The notes below the pieces were generated by a model. That model ran no database searches. It was not told the DNA's origin and was given only the letters and a program-made list of their open reading frames with translations. Shown here piece by piece: positions 44,750-56,409 of a DNA stretch of 64,000 bases. This DNA comes from Piezodorus guildinii (Eukaryota; Arthropoda; Insecta; Hemiptera; Pentatomidae), in the NCBI GenBank assembly GCA_023052935.1, contig CM041292.1, forward strand, positions 85,265,169 through 85,329,168, read 5' to 3'. The position numbers and the translations under genes were made by a program. The first letter of the stretch is position 1, and every line of letters starts with the position of its first letter.

Positions 44750-45595
44750 TATAGGGATGCATCAAAAGTAAGTGTTGAAGTTAGGTGTGCTTTGGTAAGT
44801 GAGACCATTAATCTCAGATTCGTATAGCTGGGAATGAACAGCAATATTTACAGGAGAACTGTTTGCAATATATAAAGCCTTGGAGCTAGTCAAGTCAATG
44901 AATAGCAATTACTTGATTATAGTGACGGACTCATTAAGTTCACTAAAAGCAATTGCTGATACAAAATCAAACGATTTACTTCTAAGGGAAATATCTAATT
45001 GTATTTGGCAATTGCAAGAAAACTTTAATAAAAAAGTTGTACCTTCATGGGTTCCGTCACATTGCGGTATTATGGGAAACGAAGAAGCCGACAGAGAAGC
45101 CAACAGGGCGAGGCTGAATGAACCTGCGACTGAAAATGTAATCGTAACAACAGCAGAATATTGGAAGAAGCATTGCAGGAAGGTCATTATTAACAAATGG
45201 CAAACTAAATGGACTACTTTCAGTACTAAGCTGAAAGAGATAAAGCAAGAAGTATCACCTTGGACCACATCATGCAGGAAAAGTAGAAAGGAAGAGGTAG
45301 TGATAGCAGGGCTGAGGATAGGCTGAGGATCCGCCATTCTATGACACATGTAACCCAACACTGACCATAAAACACATTGTAACATCATGCATACTGTACA
45401 CTGGCACCAGAACAAGACATAACATACCTCCAAACTTGAAAGAAGCACTAAGAAATGATGAGGACACACTTTTAAGATTTTCCGAGTTTTTTAGAGACAT
45501 TGGATTGTTAAACTCAATACAAAGCTAGTGAATCAAAACCCGGTAATGACCCGAAACGGTAGATGCGGAACACCAAATAAATTAACTATTTAAAA
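44750..45595 (+). mobile_element. RNase H LINE ORF2 C-terminus and 3' UTR
   Basis: YRDASK (motif 1 Asp kept), IFTGELFAIYKALEL (motif 2 Glu kept), IIVTDSLSSLKAI (motif 3 Asp kept) and VPSWVPSHCGIMGNEEADRE (motif 4 His and Asp kept): all RNase H catalytic residues survive. It continues PWTTSCRKSRKEEVVIAGLR, then a deletion and frameshift. The knuckle follows with its first Cys changed to Tyr (YDTC-x7-H-x4-C), and the stop is at 45526-45528. The 3' UTR has a GGTAATGACCC..GGT..GCGG hairpin like the 21681 hairpin. Best preserved RNase H domain in the window. Confidence 0.8.
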
Positions 45596-45709
45596 TTCAT
45601 TTTAATGTTTTAATTTGGTTTCCAAATCTTTGGAACAGCAGGATTTCACGTCGGCAAACATCACCATTGTTGTGGATTGCCTGTACCAATAAAATAAATA
45701 AATAGGCGT

Positions 45710-46400
45710 TACAAGTGGCATCAAACGCATTCAATCCTTTCAATCTAAAGTCCTCCGAATAATAGTAAATGCTCCTTATTATGTATCCAACTATACCTTG
45801 CACCACGACCTTAATGTTCCATTTATTTCAGACCTAATTCCATCCAAATTTTCCAAATTCCATCAGAACCTCATTCATCATCCTAATCCTTTAGCACGAT
45901 CCCTATCCAGCTCCACTCGTCCATACAACCCACCTAGAAGGTTGAAACGGCAGTGGCCCCGATATTTATTGTAAATACATATGCTGGAGTTCTGACACTG
46001 GTCAGATTCTCCTCTCAAGTGCGGTGTGATTGTGGCTATGGCGCCCTCACTTAGCTTCCGCTGGCTCTCACCAGTGATGCGGCTGAGAGGGAGGCGCTGG
46101 GATCCTTTGGACTCTGCTTGTCCTTCCACAAGTGGGGAGACAAGCCCCGTCCGGGGTTCCCGAGCTGATTGTAAATATTGTACATAGGTATGAATGTGAC
46201 ATGTTTTGTTTATTTATTTGTTAACTTCATTTATTTGTATTTATTTTGTTATTGTATACGTTTATTTATTTTGATTTTATTTTATGTAATTTGACTTTCC
46301 TTTTGTTTATATTGTAAATATTGTATGAATGAGATCCTGTAGCACTATTATTATTGTCTATCATGACAAATTGTAATATATACGAATAAAAAAACAAAAA
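45710..46400 (+). mobile_element. Jockey-like LINE C-terminus with full 3' UTR
   Basis: IQSFQSKVLRIIVNAPYYVS, NYTLHHDLNVPFISDL, FHQNLIHHPNPLARSL and YNPPRRLKRQWPRYLL with stop at 45971-45973: an intact ~85-codon end of a Jockey-like ORF2. The 3' UTR has a hairpin-rich part (CAGTGATGCGGCTGAGAGGG, GGCGCTGGGATCC), then TTGTAAATATTGTA-type sequence and an A-rich end near 46390. Defines the family that also left 6366-6745 and 62650-63490. Confidence 0.8.
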
Positions 46401-46417
46401 AAACAAAAACAAAAAAC

Positions 46418-47077
46418 AAGTGGCTAAAGGTGGGGTTCCGCATGACGATGTCTCATGTTGACTTCCAAACCCAGAAAAGGTTTAGAAGGAAAGGGGTAGT
46501 GTCGCATTAAGAGACAAGCCAAAACCATACGGTAAGTTTCAGGAAGAAAAATGTTGAGTCAGACTGGTTCAGCACCAGCATTAAGTTTACTTCGAACCGC
46601 AAAACAATGAGTAACTAAAATTTAAAACTAATACAAAAGATATATTCAAATACTCATAATGAAATCGAATATAGTTCATTGTATTATGCCAAGTTACATC
46701 CGTCCTTTTTTAAGCTCATCATTTTCAAAATGTTTGAAAATGAACAATTTAATTATTGTGGTTGTGCAGTAGCAGGCACTATTAGTAATCACTAAAAATT
46801 ATATTAGAATGTTGTTGTTTTTTTGCTTTTTTCACCCCTACCTCGTTTTCGAAGACTATACGGGGAGGTACCAGGGGGTAAGGGCGGGGGATAAATGGCG
46901 AGATGAAAGCCGCCGGCACCAACGTTACTTATACTTATTTTTGGGTTCAGGTTTCTTGTCATGCGTGGTTGCAGCGTTTAGGTACTTTAGAACAATTTCC
47001 TGATGACTACTCGCGGACCCCTAGACATCGTCTGCGGACCCCAAGGGGTATGTGAACCACTAGTTGGGAAACAATGT
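46418..47077 (-). mobile_element. hAT-like non-autonomous element, copy A
   Basis: Right end, read inverted: CATTGTTTCCCAACTAGTGG and GGGGTCCGC blocks. Left end: CAAGTGGCTAAAGGTGGGG. The interior shares ACTTCGAACCGCAAAAC, CTTTTTTAAGCTCATCATTTTC and GTGGTTGTGCAGTAGCAGGCA with 55495-56190. This copy lacks the S2 SINE segment found in the other copies, so it shows the pre-insertion state. No transposase. Confidence 0.6.
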
Positions 47078-48149
47078 CCTAGAGTTCATCAATACATATC
47101 ATGAGGTGTGGATAATATAAGCAGAAAGTGATCATCTATGGGAATGTAACAGTTCTATCTGTAAACAACATGGAAATATTAAGAACGATTAAAAAAGATC
47201 TGGGCAGGTGAAAGACTGTAAGGTTAGATGGCTTCCACCTTGTTTGAGGGAAGCGACAAAATTACAAAATATAGGAAATTAATTCAGGCATGACATTTGT
47301 CGTATTAACATGTTTTTTCTTTTAAAAAAAGAAGAAAAGGAAAAAGCTTATTCATGTCAGAATCGTGGTGATTAACAAAATGGAAAAAAAAAAAAAAAAA
47401 TTACCATCTTCTAAAGAACTTCTGAAGTCTTTGGTTAGTCATTTCCTAATTCCAGTGTTTCAATAATGCATTTTTAAAATAATTAACTTTAATAAAATAA
47501 AAACAAACATCCTTTACAGAACTAAACTCAGTAAATGTGGTAAGAATTATCTTCCACCCACTACGATAGAAGAGGTTCTTTCTAATACTATTCAGCCCAG
47601 TCAACAAAAGATGAGCAGTGCAGTTTTGTTTTTTTCCTTCCAAGAACTTTTTTTTTTAATACTTTTAGGCTACAAAATTTCCCAGAATAAAAATTATTTT
47701 AACCAACTAATTGACCAAGTTGATGCGTTCGACCACACACAAGCTCCCATAACTGATTCGATCATCTATTCCTATCTTCTTCAACCTTTATTTGCTGAAA
47801 TATGTTGTACGATGCATTTGTTGTTCATCACTGTTTTAAAAAATAAGAGAATTTGGACGAACTGTTTTTTATGAAAAAAAAAAAAAAAAGAAGTCCTTTA
47901 ACATTGGCTTTTGTGCTAGCAAATCTCTTAATTTCTAATCACTAACCACGAAATAATAGCTTCCCTTTTAATTAAATCTTCGAGAAAGACTAGTGAGCCC
48001 CATCACTAGACGTGACTCCTATTCGCTCCAATATACCGAAAATTTTCGTATCCTCTGTTCCCTCTTCAAGCGATCCCATAATCCTTCCTCTGTTTTCGAT
48101 TTCCAACCCCAACGCACATGAGGCTTAAAAAAAAAAATTCAATAAAAAT
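47078..48149. other. AT-rich spacer
   Basis: A minus-strand frame at 47446-47643 ends in residues faintly like a LINE C-terminus, but too weakly to call. The rest is AT-rich with A-runs at 47383-47400 and 47875-47888. Confidence 0.4.
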
Positions 48150-48700
48150 CTGTTAAAAGTTCATTTAAAATATGATTCTTGTCCTCAAGTCTTTTTCTAT
48201 AATATTCCAATACGAGTTTCCAACCCAGTACGTCATTTAGGTCTTTACCTTAACAAACGACTGACATGGGCATACCACCTCAGGCGCAAATGAAAAGAAC
48301 ATTAACAATATGGACTTCTTTCAAGATAAGTAGACAAACGTTCAAAATTATCATGGAAAAATAAATTAACTATTTATAAAGCACTGATAAAACCTATTTG
48401 AACTTATGTCATCGAGCTATGGGGAACAGCAAAAAGTCAAACATCATAATAATCCAATCATTTCAACCAAAATTACATATGAAAATTGTGAATACCCGTT
48501 TTTATGTAAACTGACCTTGACATTCCATTCCCTTTCCATTCCATCCTTTTCTATTCCTTTCCTTTAATCGTTATTATAAATTTCATGACAGACTGACCCT
48601 AAATTCAAACCCTCTTACTCGGAATCTCTTCACTGAAACAAACCCTTATAATCCGCCCAGAATATTATTCACCTGCTCTATTAACAGCCATCTAAAAAAT
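48150..48700 (+). mobile_element. Jockey-like LINE ORF2 C-terminal fragment
   Basis: CPQVFFYNIPIRVSNPVRHL, GLYLNKRLTWAYHLRRK then stop; LTIYKALIKPI, YVIELWGTAKSQ; and KFHDRLTLNSNPLTRNLF, then TNPYNPPRILF near 48660. The order equals the RT thumb to C-terminus of the 52835 copy. Multiple stops and indels; the A-rich end was not located. Confidence 0.7.
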
Positions 48701-49549
48701 GTATTCTATGGTATTTTATGTATTTTTGCACTTCATATATCATTTATTAGCATTTTTGCTTATTGCATAAGCAGATAGCGAATCTCATTTTACTGTCAAT
48801 ACTCCTTTGAATAAATAAAATTCAACTAAGCAATAATTCATTATATTTAAATAAGCAACGGAATTAACCAGACATGTTGAAATATAGCAAAATAAAGTAT
48901 TGCTAATTACAAAAATAAATGTATTATTATACTTTTTTCATATTATGTATTATTCCCTAATAACTGAACAAACCCTTCCATCTCTAGGCAATCATATAAA
49001 TCAATTAATAAATTCCTATTTCTTCAAAGGTTTAATTTGGGGTAACTATTTAATTAGCTCTCCAATTATTTTTTTGGAAACTTTATTTTTAATACATTTT
49101 ATGTATGTCCTTAACAAAACACACCGATAGATCTTTATGCATCACATAACTGTGTCATTGCTTCAGGTCAGAAAAGCCTTACAATGGTTAATATCGGAAA
49201 TAGAGCAAGATAATGATTTTATCGCCTTTGCAATGTATTTTGCCTCTTACCTTAAGAAACCTTGTACTTACATTGTTTCTTATGTAACGATTAAGCAGAT
49301 TATGCTCTACGTCAGCATGGCCAGCATGAAATTCACACCTTTAAGCTCTTTGTAAAGCATCATTATTGACTTATTTTATTATAAAGCTGTTTTATTATTA
49401 GCTCTCGTTGAGTTTAGAAATTTTTTTATGTAAATGAAAACATTCAGAAAGTCTCTCCTAGCCAGGTAGATTAAAAGATTACTTGGCGGTTGAATGGAAA
49501 TACGGAGATAAGTTTTAATATAGATCATGTAATTAGGGCTATATACCTG
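48701..49549. other. AT-rich, nothing recognised
   Basis: AT-rich stretch. Frames at 48900-49355 show no motif or signal. Confidence 0.45.
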
Positions 49550-50470
49550 AAAAATCTGGTGCGGGCAACAGAGGACTTTTACTTACCGCCGTTTTTAAAA
49601 TAATTAAAAAATATTCAAATACAGTCAGAGATAAAAATGAGTGAAACCATTAAAGAATTTATTAAATTGTATTTCTATAGAAACATGTTTTTTATTAAAA
49701 AATCTATTATATTATTATCTGAAATAATCAGTTAGTTTTATCGCCTTTCATCACTCTTTATAAACTTTTACAAGCTTGAGTATAAGATAATATTTTTTCT
49801 AAAATCTTTTGCTTGCCAACGGTATATTATACATGTATATTACTGTCCTTATGTTCAAAATCAAAGAATTGCATTAAAAAATATTTTTTTCAGTTTTCTC
49901 TCTTGTTGGATATCGAATTCGTTCAACTTATATATTTAGCTGTTTTTATAATGGTAACAACATGGTATGGTTATTTTTAGAATCTTCAAAATTAAAGGTA
50001 TTTAGAGGAAGAAATTTTAAAATATCGGCATTCAAGCCCATCAGACTTTTTCAATCGGAATGAAACCTACATGATATTAAAGCCCATTATATTGCATCGA
50101 TTAAAGCGAGTTGAATCAAAATCGTTAGAGCGGCTTTCGAGAAATCGTTAAAAGGTTGCAAAATGCATAGTATAAAAGTGGCCTATCTGGTAAATGATTT
50201 TGATGAAAAAGGTTTTGCAAGTCTCGAGGTAAAGTGTTTTTAAATATGAAATTTCAGTCTTATAGGACTATTCGTTTTCGCCGGAGAGTTACCACACACA
50301 CACACACAGATCTTTTTGCGGGACTTGGTTATTTTGACTCAGAAGACCCTAAAACGTGTATTTCCGTTGAAAACTGGAATTATAATATTTTCACGATCGC
50401 AATACTTTCCCTTACAATATTTTCCATATATAGGTAAGTGAAGTAAAATGAAAACTTAATGCTTATAAGG
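49550..50470 (-). repeat. Dispersed repeat Z, copy Z5
   Basis: The longest uninterrupted copy: CTGGTGCGGGCAACAGAGG, TAGAAACATGTTTTTTATTA, TTGCTTGCCAACGGTATATT, ACTTTTTCAATCGGAATGAAA, AACAAAATCG-type segment, CGTTTTCGCCGGAGAGTTACC with a (CA)n run at 50296-50309, CGTGTATTTCCGTTGAAAAC and TCACGATCGCAATACTTTCC. Used here as the reference for empty sites in Z1, Z2 and Z4. No reading frame of note. Confidence 0.7.
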
Positions 50471-51040
50471 TTATTCCCGGGGACGAAATCATATGTTTTG
50501 TCGTACAAATTTATTTTATTGTAACTAGTAAGTCTGATTGGGAACTTTATTTCGAGATGTCACAAGTATGATATTTATGATAATAAAATAATGAAAACAT
50601 TAACAGTCTCTTCCTCGCACAACGTATTGTCGTTTCATGTAAATGATGTTAGTAAGCGTGTTCGTTAATTTGTCATGAAATCGTGAGTAAAGAAACCTTG
50701 TTTTGTCTTGGGTATGTGAAAGTCAAATTAAAGAATTTGTACCTTTGCAATTGGTTCCTTATTGTTTCATTGCGTTGATTGTAAGTTATTTAAATGTCAA
50801 GATTTTTCGGAATATAAAATACCCTATTTTTTTTTTTATATATAATAATTTCAGAACTTCTCAAGTATTCGCCATAGGTATTGTTTTTTCAGTATTTAAT
50901 AGCCATGTTTCTTCCATTTGCTTTCAATAATCCCTAAGTATTTCTGATTGATTCGAATCAATCATAATGCAGCTGATTTGTTTTAATACCAAGATTAAAA
51001 TTATAGATATATTATTTTCCATATTCCATTTACATTAAGT
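50471..51040. other. AT-rich, nothing recognised
   Basis: AT-rich spacer with a T-run near 50828. No feature. Confidence 0.45.
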
Positions 51041-51042
51041 TA

Positions 51043-51903
51043 TTGGGTTGTTTCACATGAAATGTCCGTTTTTTAGTTTCTGAAATACATAAAGGATTTT
51101 GCAGGTCTCTGTTGTTTTCTTCCGAATGTTTACATATTTAAAGTAAACATTTACTAGTCCTCTACCTTTGTATTATAAACATTAGCTTCCCAATCAATTA
51201 CCACTTTTTAGTGTACCTCCAAATATAAACATGGAAACACGCGATTTTCGAGTAATATTTTTGTACGAGTTTAACTCGGCCATTCAGAAGCTGATGCCGA
51301 TAGAAATATTTGCAAGGCGTTTGGGGAGGGAGTGTTAATGAACGGATCATTCGCCGTTGGTTTGCTAAGTTTTCAGCTGGGGATACCGACTTGTCCCGAG
51401 GAAGACCTCCGTCCGTAGTAGACAACGATGTTCCTGAAACATACAGTAGAAGGAAATCCCTACCAAACAGTTAAAGGACTCTCAGCACAACTAAATGCAA
51501 GAGCATCTACCGTTTCCAGACATTTAAAGTGTATTGGAAAGTAAAAAAGCTCGATACATGGGTACCTCATGATCTCACTGAGTGGCAGAAAGACTCCATG
51601 TTTCAAAAATTGAAAGAAAACTGGGCTATGAAGTTCTTCCGCACCCACCATATTCTCCCGACTTGTCTCCAACAGATTACCACCTGTTCAGGAATTTAGA
51701 AACTTCGTCAAAGGAAAACTTTTTGAAAATTGATGATCGAGTGAAAATTGCGTTTTCAGATTTTTTTTCACTTCAAAGCTCAGAGCTTTTTCAGTTCGGG
51801 GATAAAAAGTTAGTGTCACGTTGGGAAAAATGTGTAGAAAAAGAAGGTAAATACTTGAATAAAATTTACCTTGAAAACGGACATTTCATGTGACACAACC
51901 CAA
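51043..51903 (+). mobile_element. mariner element with deleted catalytic core
   Basis: Flanked by TA (51041-51042 and 51904-51905). Terminal inverted repeats of about 30 bp begin TTGGGTTGT(T/G)TCACATGAA. Coding pieces in several frames: NICKAFGEGV, then IIRRWFAKFSAGDTDL, SVVDNDV, TVSRHLKCIGK, then KLDTWVPHDLTEWQK (the mariner WVPHELTE block). A jump follows to HVSKIERKLGYEVLPHPPYS and PDLSPTDYHLF (third catalytic Asp). The segment carrying the first two catalytic Asp residues is missing, so the 861 bp copy is shorter than a usual ~1.3 kb mariner and cannot encode transposase. The ends remain good. Confidence 0.85.
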
Positions 51904-52834
51904 TAATATCTAATTATTTATTTAGGATTTAGGGAATTATTTAGTTAAACATGAGCAAGATCTAAAACTGCTGGGTTATTTTTATAATTGTCATGATGTA
52001 GGGTACTGCTGATTACTTAGTATAGAGCATTGAGTTGAAAGAGAAAAGGTTAAATTCATTTAGTGTTGGAAAATTTACTATCCACCACAGTTCGAACCTA
52101 CAGATCTAGATAGGCTTTGATAACGACCTGTAAATAAGCATGGATTTGAAGTCTATCATGAGTGTTATACGTTAGTATATCTTTTTAGTAGGATGAAGAA
52201 AAGGTGAATTTGCATTTAATTCCGTTTACCTTAATACTACGGTCTTCGGTAAGCCTCTGCAGGCTTTAGGTCTTAATTGAACGATTAAGTAGGTATTAGG
52301 TATTAACAGCAAATTTTGCCCAAAATGCATCTGGATGAGTAGGATAAAATCCGTGACTTTAAAATTAATTTAGGACCCTATGTGGTTGAAAACTTGGAAC
52401 GAATGTGGAATAAGCGGTTTAATTTTACTGTCTACGATTAGTTATTATTGACATGAAAAATAACATACTTTTTATAGAAATACTATAAAATCAGTGTAAA
52501 TTATACAAATTAAAGATAAAGCAATCCCTTTAAAGGTGGTTTAAAAAAAAAAAAAAAAAAAAATTAGGTCTTTGCAATGAGTATAATTTTATACATGATA
52601 GAAGGTAGGATATATAAGTGTATATCATCTCTACATGGCTTAATTCATTAAAAATTAAGAGAATGATGGTGATATGTAATAGTTATAAAATGTATGTTAA
52701 AAGTTTGCGAATTTCAAAGATAAAATAAATCAACTATGGATTTTGGTACTTTTTTTAAACGTAAACATGTGATTTTGTTATGAAAAATATAGACAAATAA
52801 ATTAATCGTAGAATAATATTTATTGTATATATTA
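51904..52834. other. AT-rich, nothing recognised
   Basis: AT-rich spacer with an A-run at 52543-52563. Composition is ordinary and no feature was found. Confidence 0.45.
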
Positions 52835-55094
52835 TAGAATCTTCTTCTTTATTACTAAGGGACTGAACTTACAGCATTGTGATATCACAAACCTCACTGA
52901 CCTATCATCTGATCATTCTCCTCTTTTGATGACGATGAACTTAAAACCAATTGCTAGGATTCCAGACCCGACGTTAACAACTGGAAAAACGGACTGGTGC
53001 AGGTTTAGGGCATTAATCGAAAACTCGTTATCCCTCAACACAAAGATACGTACACCGGAAGACTTGGATGATGCAGTGCAGCTCCAGACACTAACTGTTA
53101 AGAATGCTGCCTGGGGCTCCTCTATCCCTCATAAGGAAACAGAGCATCGTCAAAATAAGGAATTTCTTCCACCACACATTCGACACCTAATTGAACTGAA
53201 AAGAAAAGCGCGAAAAAATTGGCAAAAGACTCGTTATCCCACTGAAGAACGTAAATTTAATCGACTAACAAGAGGACTTCACAAAGAAATTAGACAAGTA
53301 AAGACTGAAAGATTTGATAAATTTTTAAACAGTTTAACTACTTCTGAAACATACTTTGGAAAGCGACAAAACGCATACTGGACCATAATAATGTCTCGCA
53401 TCCTGTTCGACAGCCTGATAGTTCTTGGGCGAAATCTGATGCTCAAAAGGCTGAATTGTTTGCTAGGCACTTAGAAGAGACGTTTAAACCGCACTCTGAC
53501 ATCAACAACCAACTTACAAATGAACTAGTGTCACACCACATTAACATACCTTTACCGATGACTCTGCCGCCAAAAGCAATACATCCTAATGAAGTTCGTG
53601 ATTTTATTGCCAAATTACCAAACAAAAAAGCCCCAGTTTATGACTTAATTTCAAATTTTATACTAAAGAACTTACCTTGGAAAGCAATTATTTTTTTAAA
53701 CTAACATCTACAACGCTATCTTCAGGATAACATATTACCCTGCCGTGTGGAAGTATTCTGAAGTTGTAATGATGTTAAAAGCCAATAAACCTTCAGACTG
53801 TCTGACTTCATATCGTCCTATAAGCCTTCTCCCTTCTTTTTCAAAATTACTTGAAAAAATTATTCTTCATCTTCTAAATTCGCTCGAAATACTTAGAGCT
53901 ATTCCAAATCATCAATTCGGTTTCAGAAAACATCATTCGACCATTCAACAATGACATCGAGTAGTAGACTACATTTCGAATGATTTAGAGTATAAAAAAT
54001 ATTGCCCAGGTGTTTTCTCGATATTAGTCAAGAATTCGTAAAGGTGTGGCATGAAGGATTGCTTTCCAAGCTCAAAAACGTGGTTCCTCCGACTTATTAT
54101 TTAATATTACTCTCTTACTTGACAGACCGGCACTTTACTGTAAAAGTAAGAGACACATTTTCTGGAATAAAACGTGTTCAAGCAGGAGTCCCACAAGGCA
54201 GTGTACTGTGACCGTTACTATTTAATATCTACACGGTAGACTTAACACAAAATTATCACACCTTACTGGCCACTTTTGCAGACGATACAGCTCTTTTGAC
54301 ATTCCATCAAAATCCGATTCTTGCATCCTTCATGTTGCAAAACCACATTGATGATTTATCCAGTTGGGCTAATAGATGGAAAGTGAAAATGTATCAATCA
54401 AAGAGTCTATTTATCGTTTTCACTCTCAATCAGGGGGATAAACCCATTCCGACATCAGAGGAAGTACGATATTTGGTACTGTAGTTAGACAAAAGACTGA
54501 CATGGAGGACCCACATTAGACTTAAAAGACAACAACTGAACAGACGATTTGGACTACTATCCCGTCTGCTTGACAAACGATTCAAATTATCCGTAAACAC
54601 CAAAATTACTATTTACAAAGTACTGATCAAACCATTTTGGACATACGGGATAGAGCTATGGGGATCTACCAAATATTCTAACATCCAAATAATTCAGACC
54701 CTTCAATCGAAAATATTGCGAAAAATCGTGGATGCACCGTTTTATGTAACCAACGATTACTTCACAAGGACTTGGAAATACTCACAGTTTCAGACAAAGC
54801 CACAGAATATTATAAAAGATTTCATGACAGACTGACTTACAACATGAACCCGTCGGCCCAAACACTTAAATCCTACACGAACCCGTACAACCCACCCCGG
54901 CGTCTTTTGAAGCGGTGGCCTAGAGTTGCCTTGCTTTAACCGACTTTCGGAGGTCATCATATTTGCTCATTGCAATTTTTTTTTTCTTTTTTTTTGCAGA
55001 TAGCAAATAACATTAAAGCTCAAACAAAAACAATTGTTAATAAATAATATAAATATATAATAGAATATTTTTTGTTGAGTATTATAGAATATAC
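52835..55094 (+). mobile_element. Jockey-like LINE, most of ORF2
   Basis: The longest element protein here. It starts inside the endonuclease (TKGLNLQHCDITNLTD, then SSDHSPLL, the conserved SDH). Linker: LPPHIRHLIELKRKARKNWQ. RT blocks: SYRPISLLPSFSKLLEKII; NHQFGFRKHHSTIQQ; FLDISQEFVKVWHEGLL (motif A, first Asp kept, the usual FDKVW Asp changed to Val); VQAGVPQGSVL; and FADDTALL (54275-54298, catalytic DD kept). The thumb reads LDKRLTWRTHIRLKRQ, LIKPFWTYGIELWG, and the C-terminus contains a decayed copy of the NPPRRLKRW motif. At least four stops or frameshifts. A ~22 bp imperfect direct repeat (TATTTATTGTATA..TTATAGAAT) flanks it at 52817-52840 and 55095-55116. Confidence 0.85.
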
Positions 55095-55116
55095 TATTTA
55101 TTGTATATTATAGAAT

Positions 55117-55494
55117 AATGTAATTATATTTTATATGTAAGCATTTATGTATAATTGCATAATTTATTGTATAATTTTAATTTCAACAATTTGCGTTGCA
55201 GATGGTCACCATGTTTGTGATGGAAGGAACATGAAGATGGGGTAAGAAACTAAAGAAAGAAATTATATAAATTGCATAACATGAATAATTATATAAATTA
55301 AAAGTTTGAAAAAAAATAAACAATAAATATTTCTACAACTTAGTCAACTACCGTCTATTGAGGTGATAAGGTCTATATCAAACTCAACCGACCATGATTT
55401 TTCCTAATTTTAGGTACCCTTTTTTTGAGGGTGGATGTGCTCCAGGTGGATTTCTATTCCTCAGGGTCACCCGCAGCTGTGCTATACCCACAAG
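55117..55494. other. Spacer
   Basis: AT-rich, then mixed composition from 55400. Nothing recognised. Confidence 0.4.
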
Positions 55495-56190
55495 ACCAGT
55501 GGTTCCCAACCAAAATTTTCGGGGACCCCTTCATAAAATCATTTCAATGGCAAATACCACCTAAACCCTAAATATTAGATATATATCTAGGTTTTTAGTA
55601 GGTTACACTGTATCAAGTACATTGCGTGCGAAGTGCGAAATACCTCTTCCGAAACTCTTTATTCTTGAAATGGCCTATGAGTTTACTTCAAACCGCGAAA
55701 CATTGAATAACTAAAGTTCAATGTTGAACCTGGCAGATGGTCCTAGGAATTTTCAATCGGAGTGAAAAATCCTTCGTCATGCCGTCCTGCAGAGGGAACG
55801 TAAAATGGAGGTTCAGAGCTTGTGCTAAATCTGGTTCTCATTAAAGATCGCCATCCTAATTAAACCTAAATCGTTCTATAGCCACATTAGCATGAATTAC
55901 CGTTAACAGAATAAAAATAACCTAAACATTTCAATATCTTTTGCGATACTTTTTAAGCTCATTATTTTCGAAATGATGTAAAATGACCAATTTTAAGGTT
56001 GTGGTTCTGCCTTAGCAGGCACAAGTCAGTAAACACAAGCAATTATATCACTCTAAATTAGGGCGTGTGATTCTTATTAAGAGCCAAGGTTTCAGAAAAA
56101 TTTTACGTCAAGGTAATTTCAAATTCTAATAATATCTCCCGAACCTCCTGAACATCGTCGGCGGACCCCCAGCAAAAACTGCACTAGATC
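55495..56190 (-). mobile_element. hAT-like non-autonomous element, copy B
   Basis: The low-coordinate end reads CCAGTGGTTCCCAACC, then TTCGGGGACCCC. The other end, inverted, has a GCTGGGGGTCCGCC block after a decayed CAGTG. The interior matches copies A, C and the 15690 fragment. It contains the S2 SINE-like segment at 55728-55930 (+). No transposase. Confidence 0.6.
55728..55930 (+). mobile_element. SINE-like insert, family S2, inside hAT-like copy B
   Basis: GTTGAACCTGGCAGATGG, GTCCTGCAGAGGGAACGT and TTCAGAGCTTGTGCTAAATC match the S2 blocks at 31190-31270 and, reversed, 9020-9170. Copy A has no counterpart between its ACTAAAATTTAAAACTAAT and upstream flank. Confidence 0.5.
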
Positions 56191-56409
56191 ACATCGCTCC
56201 TATAGCTTATATACATCTACCTTCAACAATTCTTTTTGTTAATATAAAAAAAAAAAAACATAATTCATTATGTACATGTATGATGTTTTGACCATAAATG
56301 AAATGTTAAAAAATATTAATGGATGAATATACATTTAAAGAATAAATAAATTAGTCTGAGGAGGATAAAACAAAACAATATTTCGAGGTTTAAAAACAGT
56401 ATCACTTCT

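Noticed and set aside
44909..45469. A 186-codon minus-strand frame, Cys- and Leu-rich.
   Set aside because: It is the antisense shadow of the RNase H LINE on the plus strand.
47446..47643. Minus-strand frame faintly like a LINE C-terminus.
   Set aside because: No zinc knuckle or RIGH motif; the resemblance is only general hydrophobic and basic spacing.
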